A stretch of 64,000 nucleotides of DNA from Dyella acidiphila (GTDB taxonomy: Bacteria > Pseudomonadota > Gammaproteobacteria > Xanthomonadales > Rhodanobacteraceae). The notes under the pieces are model-generated. The model was not told where the DNA came from. It saw only the letters and a program-made list of their open reading frames with translations, and did not search any database. Position 1 is the first letter of the stretch, and the number at the start of each line of letters is the position of its first letter. Shown in pieces: positions 43,692 through 53,252 of this stretch. Location: contig NZ_JACZZA010000004.1 of NCBI RefSeq assembly GCF_014863405.1, forward strand, positions 124,001-188,000. The letters are read 5' to 3'. The position numbers were made by a program, and so were the translations under genes.

Positions 43692-46019
43692 TTGGACTTT
43701 CTGAGCCGAATTCGATCGATCGCCGGTGCCTGCTGGCCATGGCTACGCATTCCTTTCTGGATTTGTACCGGCCTGCTGTTTGGTTTCGTCCTGCCGTATT
43801 CGCTGATCATGAACAAGCGTGTGCAGGACCGCTTCAACGAACTGGTGTTCGCCGTGCCTACGCGCGTGTATTCGCAGCCGCTGCGGCTGGCGCCCGGTGT
43901 GCCGATGACGCCGGGCACGCTGGAAGTGGAGCTGACCTTCGCCGGCTATGTCACCGATGGCCACGGCGATGTGCCGGGCAGCTGGGCCAAGCGCGGCAGC
44001 ACGTACTACGTTTCTTCGCGCGGCTACGCCGGTCCCGACGGCGGCGAATTACCCAAGCACATCCGCGTGGTGCTGGGTGCGGGCATGGTGCAGTCGGTGA
44101 CCGACCTGGCCAGCGAAAAGCCATTGCAGGAAGCGCATCTGGATCCGGCGCGCATCGCCACGGTGTACGGCGCCAAGCAGGAAGACCGCAGCATCGTGCA
44201 GCTCAGCGACGTGCCGCCGCTGCTGGTCAGTGGTTTGCAGGCGGTGGAAGACCGCGACTTCAAACATCATATCGGCGTGGATTTCACCGCCATCCTGCGT
44301 GCCGCCTTTGCCGACCTGCGCGCCGGACACACCGTGCAGGGCGCTTCCACGCTGACCCAGCAGCTGGTGCGCAATCTGTTTCTCAGCCGCGACCAGACCA
44401 TGGGGCGCAAGTTGAACGAAGCGCTGATGTCGATCCTGCTGGAAATGCATTACGACAAGTCGCGCATTCTCGACGCCTACATCAACGAGGTCTTTCTGGG
44501 TCAGCAGGGCAATCAGGCGGTGCGCGGTTTCGCGGCGGCGTCGGAGTTTTATTTCGGGCGCCGCCTGGAATATCTGCGCCCGCAGGAGATCGCCATGCTG
44601 GTCGGCCTGGTGAAGGGGCCGAGTCAGTTCGATCCGCGCCGTTTTCCTGATCGCGCGCTGGCCCGGCGCAACCTGGTGCTCGATCAATTCGCCAGTACCG
44701 GCCTGCTGACACAGGAGCAGGTGCGCGCCGCACAGGGCACGCCGCTGGGCGTGATCACCGACGGCCAGCTGCCGCATGACCGCTTCCCGGCCTTCATGCA
44801 GCTGGTGCGCGCACAGATCACCAACGACTTCGACGAAGACACCTTGCGCCAGGGCAACCTGTCGATCTTCACCACGCTCGATCCCGCTACGCAGCTGTAT
44901 ACCGAGCAGGCTATCGACACCACCATCAAGGGCCTGGGCAAGCGCGGCGACGATACCCAGGCGGCTGCGGTGATCACCGATTCGAAAACCGGCAGCGTGC
45001 TGGCGGTAGTCGGCAGCAAGGTCGCCGGCGACCAGGGCTTCAACCGCGCGCTGGATGCGCAACGGCCGATCGGTTCCACCATCAAGCCGTTCGTGTATCT
45101 GGTGGCGCTGACCCAGCCGGGCCGCTGGAACCTGGCCACCCAGCTGGACGATTCGCCGATCAGCATGCGCCAGCCCGACGGTACGCCGTGGACGCCGCAT
45201 AACGACGACAACCAGAGCCACGGCATGGTGCCGATGGTCGATGCGCTGGCCTATTCCTGGAACCTGGCCACCATCCACATGGGCCTGGAAGTGGGCGTGC
45301 CGCGAATCAAGGCGTTCCTGGATTCGTTCGGGCTGACCTCGATCCAGCCGGGCCCGTCGCTGCTGATCGGCGCGATCGACCTGGCGCCGGTGCAGGTGGC
45401 GCAGCTTTATCAATATCTGGCTTCCGATGGCCATGCGCTGCCCTTGCTGGCGGTCAGCGGCGTCATGGACGGCAGCGGCCATACCATCAAGCGCTATGAA
45501 GTGCAGAGCGGGCAGGGCGAATACCAGCCGGCGGTGCGACTGGTGACCTGGGCCATGCAGCAAGTGGCGATTTACGGCACTGCGCACACGCTGGCCGAGT
45601 CCAGCCTGGCCGCGCTGCATGTGGCCGGCAAGACCGGCACCAGCAACGAGCTGCGCGACAGCTGGTTCGCCGGCTTCACCGGCGACCGCCTGGGCGTGTT
45701 CTGGATGGGCCGCGACGACAACAAGCCCAGCCACCTGTTCGGCGCCACCGGTGCGCTGCGCGCCTGGCAGGAGCTGTTCCGCAAGCTGCCCACCACGCCG
45801 CTCTCGGCTGCGCCGGGCGAGGGGCTGGAAATGGCCTGGATCAACCCGTCCGACGGCCGCCGCAGCGACCCCGGCTGCGAGGGCGCCAAGCAGGTGCCGG
45901 TGATCGCCGGCTCGCTGTCCAGCGATTCGGAGGGGTGTTTCTGGCAAAAGGTAGGTAATCTGTTCGGCTCCGGGTCCAGCGCTTCGACGCCCGCCGGTGC
46001 CACGCCCGCTAACAACTGA
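43692..46019 (+). CDS. mrcB: Penicillin-binding protein 1B
   Basis: Bifunctional class A PBP, 775 aa, that polymerises glycan strands and cross-links peptidoglycan in the periplasm. A short cytoplasmic N-terminus and one membrane helix (IPFWICTGLLFGFVLPYSLI) are followed by a UB2H-like region and the GT51 transglycosylase (QAVEDRDFKHHIGVD, GASTLTQQLVRNLFLS). The transpeptidase has the active serine in RPIGSTIKPF, SWN-type YSWNLATIHM and the KTGTSN box. The start is TTG at 43692: the frame is closed at 43662 and no ATG or GTG lies between, while the first internal Met falls after the membrane helix. Monocistronic or leading a short operon with the TPR lipoprotein gene 9 bases downstream, which suggests a functional link. 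Confidence 0.92.
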   Translation: MDFLSRIRSIAGACWPWLRIPFWICTGLLFGFVLPYSLIMNKRVQDRFNELVFAVPTRVYSQPLRLAPGVPMTPGTLEVELTFAGYVTDGHGDVPGSWAKRGSTYYVSSRGYAGPDGGELPKHIRVVLGAGMVQSVTDLASEKPLQEAHLDPARIATVYGAKQEDRSIVQLSDVPPLLVSGLQAVEDRDFKHHIGVDFTAILRAAFADLRAGHTVQGASTLTQQLVRNLFLSRDQTMGRKLNEALMSILLEMHYDKSRILDAYINEVFLGQQGNQAVRGFAAASEFYFGRRLEYLRPQEIAMLVGLVKGPSQFDPRRFPDRALARRNLVLDQFASTGLLTQEQVRAAQGTPLGVITDGQLPHDRFPAFMQLVRAQITNDFDEDTLRQGNLSIFTTLDPATQLYTEQAIDTTIKGLGKRGDDTQAAAVITDSKTGSVLAVVGSKVAGDQGFNRALDAQRPIGSTIKPFVYLVALTQPGRWNLATQLDDSPISMRQPDGTPWTPHNDDNQSHGMVPMVDALAYSWNLATIHMGLEVGVPRIKAFLDSFGLTSIQPGPSLLIGAIDLAPVQVAQLYQYLASDGHALPLLAVSGVMDGSGHTIKRYEVQSGQGEYQPAVRLVTWAMQQVAIYGTAHTLAESSLAALHVAGKTGTSNELRDSWFAGFTGDRLGVFWMGRDDNKPSHLFGATGALRAWQELFRKLPTTPLSAAPGEGLEMAWINPSDGRRSDPGCEGAKQVPVIAGSLSSDSEGCFWQKVGNLFGSGSSASTPAGATPANN

Positions 46020-46027
46020 GAACGCCC

Positions 46028-46558
46028 ATGCTGTCCCGTCCGCTTCGTGTCCTTCCGCTTGTGCCTGCCGTTGTCGCGGGCGTATTGCTTGCCGCATGCA
46101 GCCAGCCGGCGCCCGAAGCGCCCCGGCCTACGGGCAAATCCAATGCCGCGATGGTGGCCGAGATCCAGGCTGCCGGGCAGCGCGACAAATCGGTGATCAA
46201 CGTGCACCCGCTGGTCGATCCGGGTGTCACGTCGCTGCAGGAAGGTGCACGCAATGACGAGCGCAACGGTCAGTTCGATGCTGCTGCGGCGAAGCTGGAG
46301 ATGGCGCTCAAGCGCGTGCCCGATTCGCCGGACGTGCTGCAGGATCGCGCCGAACTGGCGGTCTATATGAGCAATTACGACCTGGCTGCGAAACTGGCGC
46401 AGCAATCCTGGTCGCTCGGTTCCAAACAGGGCCCGCTGTGCGCGCGCAACTGGCAGACCATGGTCGAGTTGCGCCAGCGCGTGAACGACACTGCCGGCGT
46501 CGCGGCGGCCAGCAAGAGTGTCGAAGATTGCCGCGAAGCCGGCATCCAGCGCTTCTGA
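46028..46558 (+). CDS. TPR-containing lipoprotein, hypothetical
   Basis: Protein of 176 aa with a lipoprotein signal peptide: a hydrophobic stretch (VLPLVPAVVAGVLLAAC) ending in a lipobox with Cys24, followed by SQPAPEAP. Residues ~70-150 look like two TPR-like helix pairs (LQEGARNDERNGQFDAAAAK, then LAVYMSNYDLAAKLAQQSW). The absence of Asp at +2 suggests outer-membrane sorting. It starts 9 bases after the PBP1B gene and ends 3 bases before tyrA. Its place beside PBP1B recalls the LpoB activator, but it is not recognisably LpoB; a PBP1B-associated role is only an inference from position. Confidence 0.75.
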   Translation: MLSRPLRVLPLVPAVVAGVLLAACSQPAPEAPRPTGKSNAAMVAEIQAAGQRDKSVINVHPLVDPGVTSLQEGARNDERNGQFDAAAAKLEMALKRVPDSPDVLQDRAELAVYMSNYDLAAKLAQQSWSLGSKQGPLCARNWQTMVELRQRVNDTAGVAAASKSVEDCREAGIQRF

Positions 46559-46561
46559 TCT

Positions 46562-47686
46562 ATGCCTGTCTCGCCACGGATCGGGCTGGTCGGCAGCCAG
46601 GGCGCGTACGGGCGCTGGCTACGTCGTTTTTTCGAGCAGCGCATGGGGCTGCAGGTATGGGGCCGCGATCCGGTCGGTGACACCGCGCTTTCCGAGCGTG
46701 CACTGCTGGAAGAAGTCGATGTGCTGGTGTTCTGCGCACCGATCCGCCAGACCCCCGAGGTAATCCGTCATTACGCCGACATCGCGGCCGGCATCGAGCG
46801 TGGCCAGCTGTGGCTGGATATCACCTCGATCAAGGCTGCGCCGGTGGCGGCGATGCTCAGTTCGCAGGCTGAAGTGGTGGGTCTGCATCCGATGAGCGCC
46901 GCGCCGAAGTCGGCCACCTTGCGCGGGCGCGCGATGGTGGTGTGCGAGGCGCGACTGGATGCCTGGCGTCCGTGGCTGGAAGCATTCCTTGCTGCCAGCG
47001 AAGCCGATTGCGTGCGTGCCGAAGCCGAACAGCACGATCGTGTGATGGCGCTGGTGCAGGGCATGGTGCATGCCTCGCATATGGTGCAGGGTGCGGTACT
47101 GCGCGAGCTGGCGCCGGATGTCGGCGGACTGGATGCGATCCGTCCGTTCGCGTCGGTCGGCTATGAGCTGGATATGGCGGTGATGCGGCGCATGCTGGCG
47201 AGCAACCCGGCGATTTATCAGGACATCCAGTTCGACAATCCGCATGTGGCGCCGATGCTGGAACGCATGTCGGCGCAGCTGGACAAACTGTGTGACCTGG
47301 TCTGGCGCGGCGACAACGTGGCGCGCGACCAGCTGCGCGAGCAGTTGCTGGAACGCAGCCGCGACTATGCCGGCAAGCAATCGGTGGCCGAAGGCAGCTA
47401 TGCCTTCGAACGCCTCGGCTATCTGCTGGCGGATTTGCGCGAGCCGCGTTTCATCAGCGTGTTCCTGCCGCTGGATCGGCCCGGTTCGCTACGCGCCTTG
47501 TTGTCGGTGTTCGAACAGCGCGGCATCAATCTCGATTCGATCCATTCCTCGCGCAGTGCGGACGGCGAATTGCTGTTCCGCATCGGCGTGAGTCGCGATG
47601 GCGATGCCACGGCATTGCAGGATGCGGTGCGCGCGATCGAGGCGGAAGGTATTGGCCGTGTACTGGAAGCGTCTGGCATCGCTTGA
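46562..47686 (+). CDS. tyrA: Prephenate dehydrogenase with C-terminal ACT domain
   Basis: NAD-dependent oxidative decarboxylation of prephenate to 4-hydroxyphenylpyruvate in tyrosine synthesis; cytoplasmic, 374 aa. The Rossmann motif is IGLVGSQGAYGRW. Catalytic-domain signatures include DITSIKAAPV, GLHPMSAAP (with the conserved His) and QGMVHASHMVQGAVL. There is no chorismate mutase domain, unlike the enterobacterial T-protein. Residues from about 300 (FISVFLPLDRPGSLRALLSV) form an ACT domain that probably senses tyrosine. It starts 3 bases after the lipoprotein gene, without a clear ribosome site, so translation may depend on coupling. Confidence 0.9.
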   Translation: MPVSPRIGLVGSQGAYGRWLRRFFEQRMGLQVWGRDPVGDTALSERALLEEVDVLVFCAPIRQTPEVIRHYADIAAGIERGQLWLDITSIKAAPVAAMLSSQAEVVGLHPMSAAPKSATLRGRAMVVCEARLDAWRPWLEAFLAASEADCVRAEAEQHDRVMALVQGMVHASHMVQGAVLRELAPDVGGLDAIRPFASVGYELDMAVMRRMLASNPAIYQDIQFDNPHVAPMLERMSAQLDKLCDLVWRGDNVARDQLREQLLERSRDYAGKQSVAEGSYAFERLGYLLADLREPRFISVFLPLDRPGSLRALLSVFEQRGINLDSIHSSRSADGELLFRIGVSRDGDATALQDAVRAIEAEGIGRVLEASGIA

Positions 47687-47711
47687 TGAAGTGGCTTCAT
47701 CATCCCTTGCC

Positions 47712-47790
47712 GTGATTTCGGCGCAGGCCCGAATCCATCGCGGCCTTTGCGCAAGGGTGAACATGGATTCCGGGCTGCGCCGGAATAAGG
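47712..47790. repeat. Family D ERIC-like palindrome, copy 2
   Basis: Imperfect inverted arms, GTGATTTCGGCGCAGGCCCG ... CCGGGCTGCGCCGGAATAAG, with an inner GAATCCAT/ATGGATTC pair. It lies between tyrA and the helicase gene and ends 54 bases before the helicase start. Confidence 0.75.
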
Positions 47791-47844
47791 GTGTGGGACG
47801 GTGCGCCTGTTTCCCGGAATCCGCCCCTGCGCGATACTCGCCCG

Positions 47845-49824
47845 ATGACCGACCCCGATGACATCGACGCCCTGCTCGGCGCCGAAGGCCCGTTCGCCCG
47901 CGAATTGCCCAACTTCGCTCCGCGCCCCGCTCAGCAGGCGATGGCCAGGGCGGTGCAGCACGCCATTGCCGAAGGCGAAACGCTGATTGCCGAAGCGGGT
48001 ACCGGTACCGGCAAAACCTACGCTTATCTGGTGCCGGCTTTGTTGTCGGGCGAGCGCGTGATCGTATCCACCGGTACCAAGGCGCTGCAGGACCAGCTGT
48101 TTTTCCGCGATCTGCCCAAGGTGCGTTCGGTGCTTGGTGCGCGCCTGAAAACCGCGCTGCTGAAAGGGCGCGCCAACTATCTGTGCCTTTATCGCCTCGA
48201 CCAGACAGTGCGCGAAGGCGCGAGTTTCGATCGGCGACAGGCGACGCAGCTGGCGGCGATTCGCGCGTGGTCGGCGCGCACACGGCGCGGCGATCGCATG
48301 GAGCTGGCCGAAGTGCCGGAAGATTCGCCGCTGTGGCTGCGCGTGACCTCCACGCCGGAAAATTGCCTCGGCGTGGAATGTCCGTTCTACGACGATTGCC
48401 ATGTGGTGGCGGCGCGCCGCGATGCGCAGGAAGCGGATCTGGTGGTGGTCAATCATCATTTGTTGTTCGCCGATCTGGCCTTGAAGCAGGAAGGCTTCGG
48501 CGAAATTCTGCCGGGTGCGAATGCCTTCATCCTCGATGAAGCGCATCAGATTCCGGAGCTGGCGGGACAATTTTTTTCGCAAAGCCTCAGCGCGCGCCAG
48601 CTTACCGAACTGGCCCAGGACGCACTGGCCGAATGCAATGGCATTACCGGTGCGATCGGCCTGCTGCTCGAACCCGTCGAAGCATTGCAGGAAGCGGTGC
48701 GCAAACTGCGCCTGGCGCTGGAGCCGCTGCCGATACGCGGACCCTTCCACGAACTGCTCAAGCGCGAGGGTGTGCCGGCATCGCTGCATGACCTGGTCGA
48801 ATTGCTGGCCGTGCTCACCGATCTACTGGCTTCGCAGGCGGAGCGCTCGCGCGGTTTCATGAATGTGCATGAGCGTGCGGCGAGCCTCACCGAGCGCCTC
48901 GACCGCATTCTCGAACAACATTCCGAGCATGACGTGCGCTGGTACGAACTGTTTCCGCGCGGCTTCGCCCTGCACGCCACGCCACTCGATCTGGCGGCGC
49001 CGCTGCGCGCGATGCGCGAGCGCACCCATGCCGCGTGGATCCATACGTCGGCGACCTTGTCGGTGGCCGGCCATTTCGATCACTTTGCACGCCAGCTCGG
49101 CCTGGACGATCCGCAGACCATCAGCCTGGAAAGTCCGTTCGACTATCCGCGCCAGGCGTTGTGCTACCTGCCCGACGGGTTGCCCGATCCGGCCGCGCGC
49201 GATTACACCGAGCGCGTGATCGATGCAGTGATGCCGGTGCTGGAGGCATCGAACGGCCGTGCCTTCTTGCTGTTTACCTCGCATCGCGCCCTGCGCCGCG
49301 CCGCGGAATTGCTGGTCGATCGGGTGCCGTGGCCCTTGTTCGTGCAGGGCAGCGCGCCGCGGCATCAGTTGCTCGAGGAGTTCCGCGCCAGCGGCCATGG
49401 TGTGTTGCTCGGCGCCGCCAGTTTCTGGGAAGGGGTGGATGTTGCCGGCGAGGCTTTGTCGGTGGTGGTGATCGACAAGCTGCCGTTTGCCGCGCCGGAC
49501 GATCCGGTGCTGCAGGCGCGGCTGGAAGCATTGGAGCAAGCGGGCGTCAATCCGTTCATGGGCTGGCAGGTGCCCAGCGCGGTGATCGCGCTGAAGCAGG
49601 GCGCGGGCCGGCTCATCCGCGACGTGCACGATCGCGGTGTGCTGGTGTTGTGCGATCCGCGCCTTAGCAGCAAGGGCTATGGCAAGTTGTTTCTGGCCAG
49701 CCTGCCGCCGATGCCGCGTACGCGGGAACTGGCGCAGGTGCGTGCCTTCTTTGCGCAGGCCCCGGAGGTGAGGGACACCTCCGGCGCCGAGCCGCGTGAT
49801 AGTTTCCCGGCAGCGGGGCCGTAG
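47845..49824 (+). CDS. yoaA: ATP-dependent DNA helicase, YoaA/DinG family
   Basis: Superfamily 2 (XPD-like) iron-sulfur helicase of 659 aa that unwinds DNA in repair. Walker A AEAGTGTGKTYAY is near residues 48-60. Four Cys are spaced as in the [4Fe-4S] domain: NYLCLY, then NCLGVECPFYDDC. FILDEAHQIPE is the DEAH box near residue 230, and the C-terminal motor has GAASFWEGVDVAG and KQGAGRLIR. The ATG at 47845 is the first Met after the family D repeat and is chosen by homology. No nuclease domain is present. The length and motifs fit YoaA better than DinG. Confidence 0.9.
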   Translation: MTDPDDIDALLGAEGPFARELPNFAPRPAQQAMARAVQHAIAEGETLIAEAGTGTGKTYAYLVPALLSGERVIVSTGTKALQDQLFFRDLPKVRSVLGARLKTALLKGRANYLCLYRLDQTVREGASFDRRQATQLAAIRAWSARTRRGDRMELAEVPEDSPLWLRVTSTPENCLGVECPFYDDCHVVAARRDAQEADLVVVNHHLLFADLALKQEGFGEILPGANAFILDEAHQIPELAGQFFSQSLSARQLTELAQDALAECNGITGAIGLLLEPVEALQEAVRKLRLALEPLPIRGPFHELLKREGVPASLHDLVELLAVLTDLLASQAERSRGFMNVHERAASLTERLDRILEQHSEHDVRWYELFPRGFALHATPLDLAAPLRAMRERTHAAWIHTSATLSVAGHFDHFARQLGLDDPQTISLESPFDYPRQALCYLPDGLPDPAARDYTERVIDAVMPVLEASNGRAFLLFTSHRALRRAAELLVDRVPWPLFVQGSAPRHQLLEEFRASGHGVLLGAASFWEGVDVAGEALSVVVIDKLPFAAPDDPVLQARLEALEQAGVNPFMGWQVPSAVIALKQGAGRLIRDVHDRGVLVLCDPRLSSKGYGKLFLASLPPMPRTRELAQVRAFFAQAPEVRDTSGAEPRDSFPAAGP

Positions 49825-49914
49825 GCCGTGCATACGTATTCAGGCGGACAGGTTTAGGGCGCGCACGCAGAATCGCCTCTCACTTCACATCATCATGCGG
49901 GGAGCATGATCGCT

Positions 49915-51351
49915 ATGAATCTCAATACACCTACATCGGCGGGCGCTGCGCAGGGGGATGGCGAGCGCGCCACGGCACGCGTGGTGCTGATAGCCGCGGC
50001 CGCCGCCATCGGCGGTTTCCTGTTCGGCTTCGATACGGCGGTGATCAACGGCGCCGTGGATGCGGTGCGCATGAGCTTCGGGCTCGGCGTGGCGCAGATC
50101 GGCCTGGCAGTGTCCTGCGCCTTGCTCGGTTCGGCGCTGGGCGCATGGTACGCCGGCCAGCTGGCCGATCGCCTGGGGCGCGTGCGCACCATGCAGGTAG
50201 CCGCCTTGTTCCTGGTGCTGAGCGCGCAGGGGGCGGGGCTGGCGCACAACGTCTGGCATCTGGTGGTGTGGCGGGTGGTCGGCGGCATCGGCGTGGGCGT
50301 GGCCTCGGTGATTGCGCCCGCGTATATCGCGGAAGTATCGCCCGCCAATGTGCGCGGGCGGCTGGGCTCGATGCAGCAGCTGGCGATCGTGCTGGGCATC
50401 TTCGTGGCGCTGCTTAGCGATGCATGGCTGGCGAGCACGGCCGGCGGCGAGTCCCATCTGCTTTGGCTGGGCCTGGAGGCGTGGCGCTGGATGTTCCTGG
50501 TCGCCACCGTACCGGCACTGATCTACGGCGTAATGGTGCTGGGCGTGCCGGAATCGCCGCGTTATCTGGTGGCGCGCGGACGTCCTGCTGAAGCGAAGAC
50601 CGTGCTGGCCAAGGTGCTGGGCATGCACAGCGACGCCGCCCTGGACGCCAAGATCAACGACATCACGCACAGCTTGCGGGTGGAGTACCGGCCGACGCTG
50701 CGCGACCTGCGCAGTCCGAGCGGGGGCCTGCTGCCGATCGTGTGGACGGGCATTTTGCTGTCGGTGTTCCAGCAGTTCGTCGGCATCAATGTGATTTTTT
50801 ATTACTCCAAAACGCTGTGGCATTCGGTCGGCTTCAGCGATGCGGATTCGTTCACCATCTCCGTCGCCACGTCCATTCTCAACGTGCTGGTGACGCTGGT
50901 GGCGATCGCGCTGGTCGACCGGATCGGTCGCAAGCCGCTGCTGCTGATCGGTTCGGCCGGCATGACGATAACCCTGGGCCTGATGGCGCTGTGTTTTTCG
51001 CAAGCGGCGGGCAGCGGCGCCAACCTGAGCCTGCCGGCGCCGTGGGGCATGATTGCGCTGGTCGCGGCCAATGCCTACGTAGTGTGCTTCGGCCTGAGCT
51101 GGGGCCCGATGGTGTGGGTGCTATTGGGCGAAATGTTCCCCAACAGCATTCGCGCGATTGCACTGGCGGTGGCAGCTGCGGCGCAGTGGATTGCCAACTT
51201 CGCCATTACCAGCACCTTCCCGTGGCTGGCGGAAGTCGGGCTGGCCTTCGCCTACGGCCTGTATGCCTTGTTCGCCCTGATCTCGCTGTTGTTCGTGATG
51301 CGTGCGGTGCGCGAGACACGTGGCATCGAGCTGGAAGATATGCACGCCTGA
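49915..51351 (+). CDS. MFS sugar porter (XylE-like)
   Basis: Twelve-helix sugar:proton symporter of 478 aa in the inner membrane. Sugar-porter signatures are visible: GGFLFGFDTAVINGA in helix 1, ADRLGR in loop 2-3, RVVGGIGVGVASVIAPAYIAE, the PESPRYL motif after helix 6, QQFVGINVIFYYS in helix 7, VDRIGRKPLL in loop 8-9 and LGEMFPNSIR near the end. The ATG at 49915 is preferred because GGGGAG sits about 10 bases upstream; the ATG at 49906 is too close to that site. There is a strong terminator hairpin after the stop. The sugar (xylose, glucose, arabinose) cannot be told from sequence, and no catabolic gene is adjacent. Confidence 0.9.
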   Translation: MNLNTPTSAGAAQGDGERATARVVLIAAAAAIGGFLFGFDTAVINGAVDAVRMSFGLGVAQIGLAVSCALLGSALGAWYAGQLADRLGRVRTMQVAALFLVLSAQGAGLAHNVWHLVVWRVVGGIGVGVASVIAPAYIAEVSPANVRGRLGSMQQLAIVLGIFVALLSDAWLASTAGGESHLLWLGLEAWRWMFLVATVPALIYGVMVLGVPESPRYLVARGRPAEAKTVLAKVLGMHSDAALDAKINDITHSLRVEYRPTLRDLRSPSGGLLPIVWTGILLSVFQQFVGINVIFYYSKTLWHSVGFSDADSFTISVATSILNVLVTLVAIALVDRIGRKPLLLIGSAGMTITLGLMALCFSQAAGSGANLSLPAPWGMIALVAANAYVVCFGLSWGPMVWVLLGEMFPNSIRAIALAVAAAAQWIANFAITSTFPWLAEVGLAFAYGLYALFALISLLFVMRAVRETRGIELEDMHA

Positions 51352-51364
51352 CGCATCGCTGCAT

Positions 51365-51392
51365 GAAACGGGCACGCTTCAGTGCCCGTTTC
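51365..51392 (+). terminator. Strong terminator hairpin after sugar porter
   Basis: GAAACGGGCAC pairs perfectly with GTGCCCGTTTC (11 bp) around a GCTTCA loop, 13 bases after the sugar-porter stop. The A/T-rich base of the stem gives a short T stretch. Confidence 0.8.
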
Positions 51393-51543
51393 AAACGTGC
51401 AGCATTAACGCGCTCGCCGGCAAGCATTAACACCTGATGCAAGCAGATCACGCGGACATCACCCGCGTGAGCGCACATGTGCGCGCTGCATCCGCAACTG
51501 GCGGATGCGCGGGGGAATGCCTCACATATCTGCGGAGGGCGGT

Positions 51544-53151
51544 ATGCGACACATGGCAGTCTGGTTCACCCTTTTTGCGTCGATGCTGGCACTGGCCGTG
51601 CCGGCGGCAGCGCAAACGCTTCCGGGTACATCCACCTCGATTCCCACGCCTGACGGCTATCAGCTGCAGGCCTATGTGGCGGTGCCATCGGGCAGCGGTC
51701 CGTTTCCGCTGGTGGTGATGCCTTCCAGCTGGGGCGAGAACTACACCGAATACGTGGGCGAGGCGAATGCGCTGGCCGGCGATGGCTATGTGGTGATCAG
51801 CTACAGCTCGCGCGGCTTCGGCACGCTATGCGGACTGAATCCGCACTGCGGCTACATCGATATCGACGGCCCGCTGACCATCGGCGATGTAAGCACGGTG
51901 ATCGACTGGGCGCTGAGCAATACGCCCTCCAATCCGCAGGCGATCGGTGTCTCCGGCATTTCCTATGGCGCCGGTACCAGCCTGCTGGCGGCGGAGCACG
52001 ATACACGCATCAAGGCGGTGGCCTCGATGAGTACCTGGGCGGATCTGGTTGCATCGCTCGATGCCAACCAGACACCGAGCCAGCAGGGCATCGGCTTGCT
52101 TTCGTTCGCCAGCTATCTGGGCAAGCCGGGCGCATTGATGGCGCAGGTCAATACCGACGTACTGGCCGATAACTTTGCCGGCGCGGTACAGGCAGTGCAG
52201 AACGATCCGAATACGCCAGGGCGCTCACCTATCAACGCGGTGGCGCAACTCAATGCGAACGGTACGGCGGTGTTCGTGGCCAATGCCTACGAGGACAGCT
52301 TGTTCGTGCCCAGCCAGCTGATCAACTTCTACAACCAGCTGACGGTGCCGAAGAGGATGATGTTTTCGCACGGCGATCACACCACTGCCGAGCTGGCGGG
52401 TGCGTTCGGTTTTCCCAACGAGATCTATAGCGCGGTGAATGCCTGGTTCGATCATTACCTCAAGGGTGTCGACAATGGCATCGACACGCAGCCACCGGTG
52501 CAGCTGAAATCGCAGACCGGCACGTGGAGCACGTTCGCCGATTGGAATGCGGTGCAGCAGGGCGCGGTGACTTACCAGCTGACCAAGCCGGTGTCCTGCG
52601 GTCTGCTTTATCAATGCACCGGAAGTCTCAGCACAGGCACCGGCGGCGGCTGGCAATACGGCATTACCGGCGGCTATCTCACTGCGGCGACCACCGGCGT
52701 GGCTTTTGTCAGCGGCGCCTTGACCGGTTACCTGGATCTGCCGCCTTCGGTGGCACTGTCGCTGGTCAATCGCTGGAATGCCGGCGTGTGGGTGAGTCCG
52801 GCGGCGACGCAGGCGCAGAGCCTGATGGGCATGCCGGCCTTGCAGCTCACCGTTACGCCGACCAGCAATCGGCTGACTCTGATTGCCTATCTCTACGATA
52901 TCAATGCTTCGGGCATCGGCCAGTTGATCACCTGGAAGCCGTATACGCTCAACAATGCAGCCGTGGGCGTGTCGCAGACGATCGGCATCCAGCTCGAAGC
53001 CACCGACTGGCAGATGAAGCAGGGCGATCAGCTGGCGCTGGTGATCGGCACCAATGATCTGCGCTATGCGGGGGTGACGCCGTTGAACAGCGATGTGACT
53101 TTCAGCGCATCGACCGCCGTGCCTTCGACCTTGACGGTTTCGTTCCACTGA
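51544..53151 (+). CDS. Secreted S15/CocE-type alpha/beta-hydrolase
   Basis: Exported hydrolase of 535 aa, of the X-Pro dipeptidyl-peptidase / cocaine-esterase family. The signal peptide is VWFTLFASMLALAVPAAAQ. The alpha/beta-hydrolase core has FPLVVMPSSWGENYTEY, SRGFGT, the nucleophile elbow G-V-S-G-I-S-Y-G (GISYG, serine near residue 140), a candidate Asp in YEDSLFVPS and His in SHGDHTT. The C-terminal ~200 residues fit the jelly-roll PepX_C domain typical of the family. The ATG at 51544 follows GGAGGGCGGT. Whether it cleaves peptides or esters is open. The gene ends at a symmetrical hairpin (53191-53224) facing hemE. Confidence 0.82.
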   Translation: MRHMAVWFTLFASMLALAVPAAAQTLPGTSTSIPTPDGYQLQAYVAVPSGSGPFPLVVMPSSWGENYTEYVGEANALAGDGYVVISYSSRGFGTLCGLNPHCGYIDIDGPLTIGDVSTVIDWALSNTPSNPQAIGVSGISYGAGTSLLAAEHDTRIKAVASMSTWADLVASLDANQTPSQQGIGLLSFASYLGKPGALMAQVNTDVLADNFAGAVQAVQNDPNTPGRSPINAVAQLNANGTAVFVANAYEDSLFVPSQLINFYNQLTVPKRMMFSHGDHTTAELAGAFGFPNEIYSAVNAWFDHYLKGVDNGIDTQPPVQLKSQTGTWSTFADWNAVQQGAVTYQLTKPVSCGLLYQCTGSLSTGTGGGWQYGITGGYLTAATTGVAFVSGALTGYLDLPPSVALSLVNRWNAGVWVSPAATQAQSLMGMPALQLTVTPTSNRLTLIAYLYDINASGIGQLITWKPYTLNNAAVGVSQTIGIQLEATDWQMKQGDQLALVIGTNDLRYAGVTPLNSDVTFSASTAVPSTLTVSFH

Positions 53152-53190
53152 ACCTGACGCGTTGCGCTTGCGTGACGCTGTTCGCTGCCT

Positions 53191-53224
53191 CACCGTCATT
53201 CCGGCCTGCGCCGGAATGACGGTG
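53191..53224. terminator. Family D hairpin as bidirectional terminator
   Basis: CACCGTCATTCCGG pairs with CCGGAATGACGGTG around CCTGCG, a nearly perfect 14-bp stem between the convergent S15-like gene and hemE. It is a single-hairpin form of family D. Confidence 0.75.
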
Positions 53225-53252
53225 AGGCGATATGGCAGGCGGAAAGCCGACG

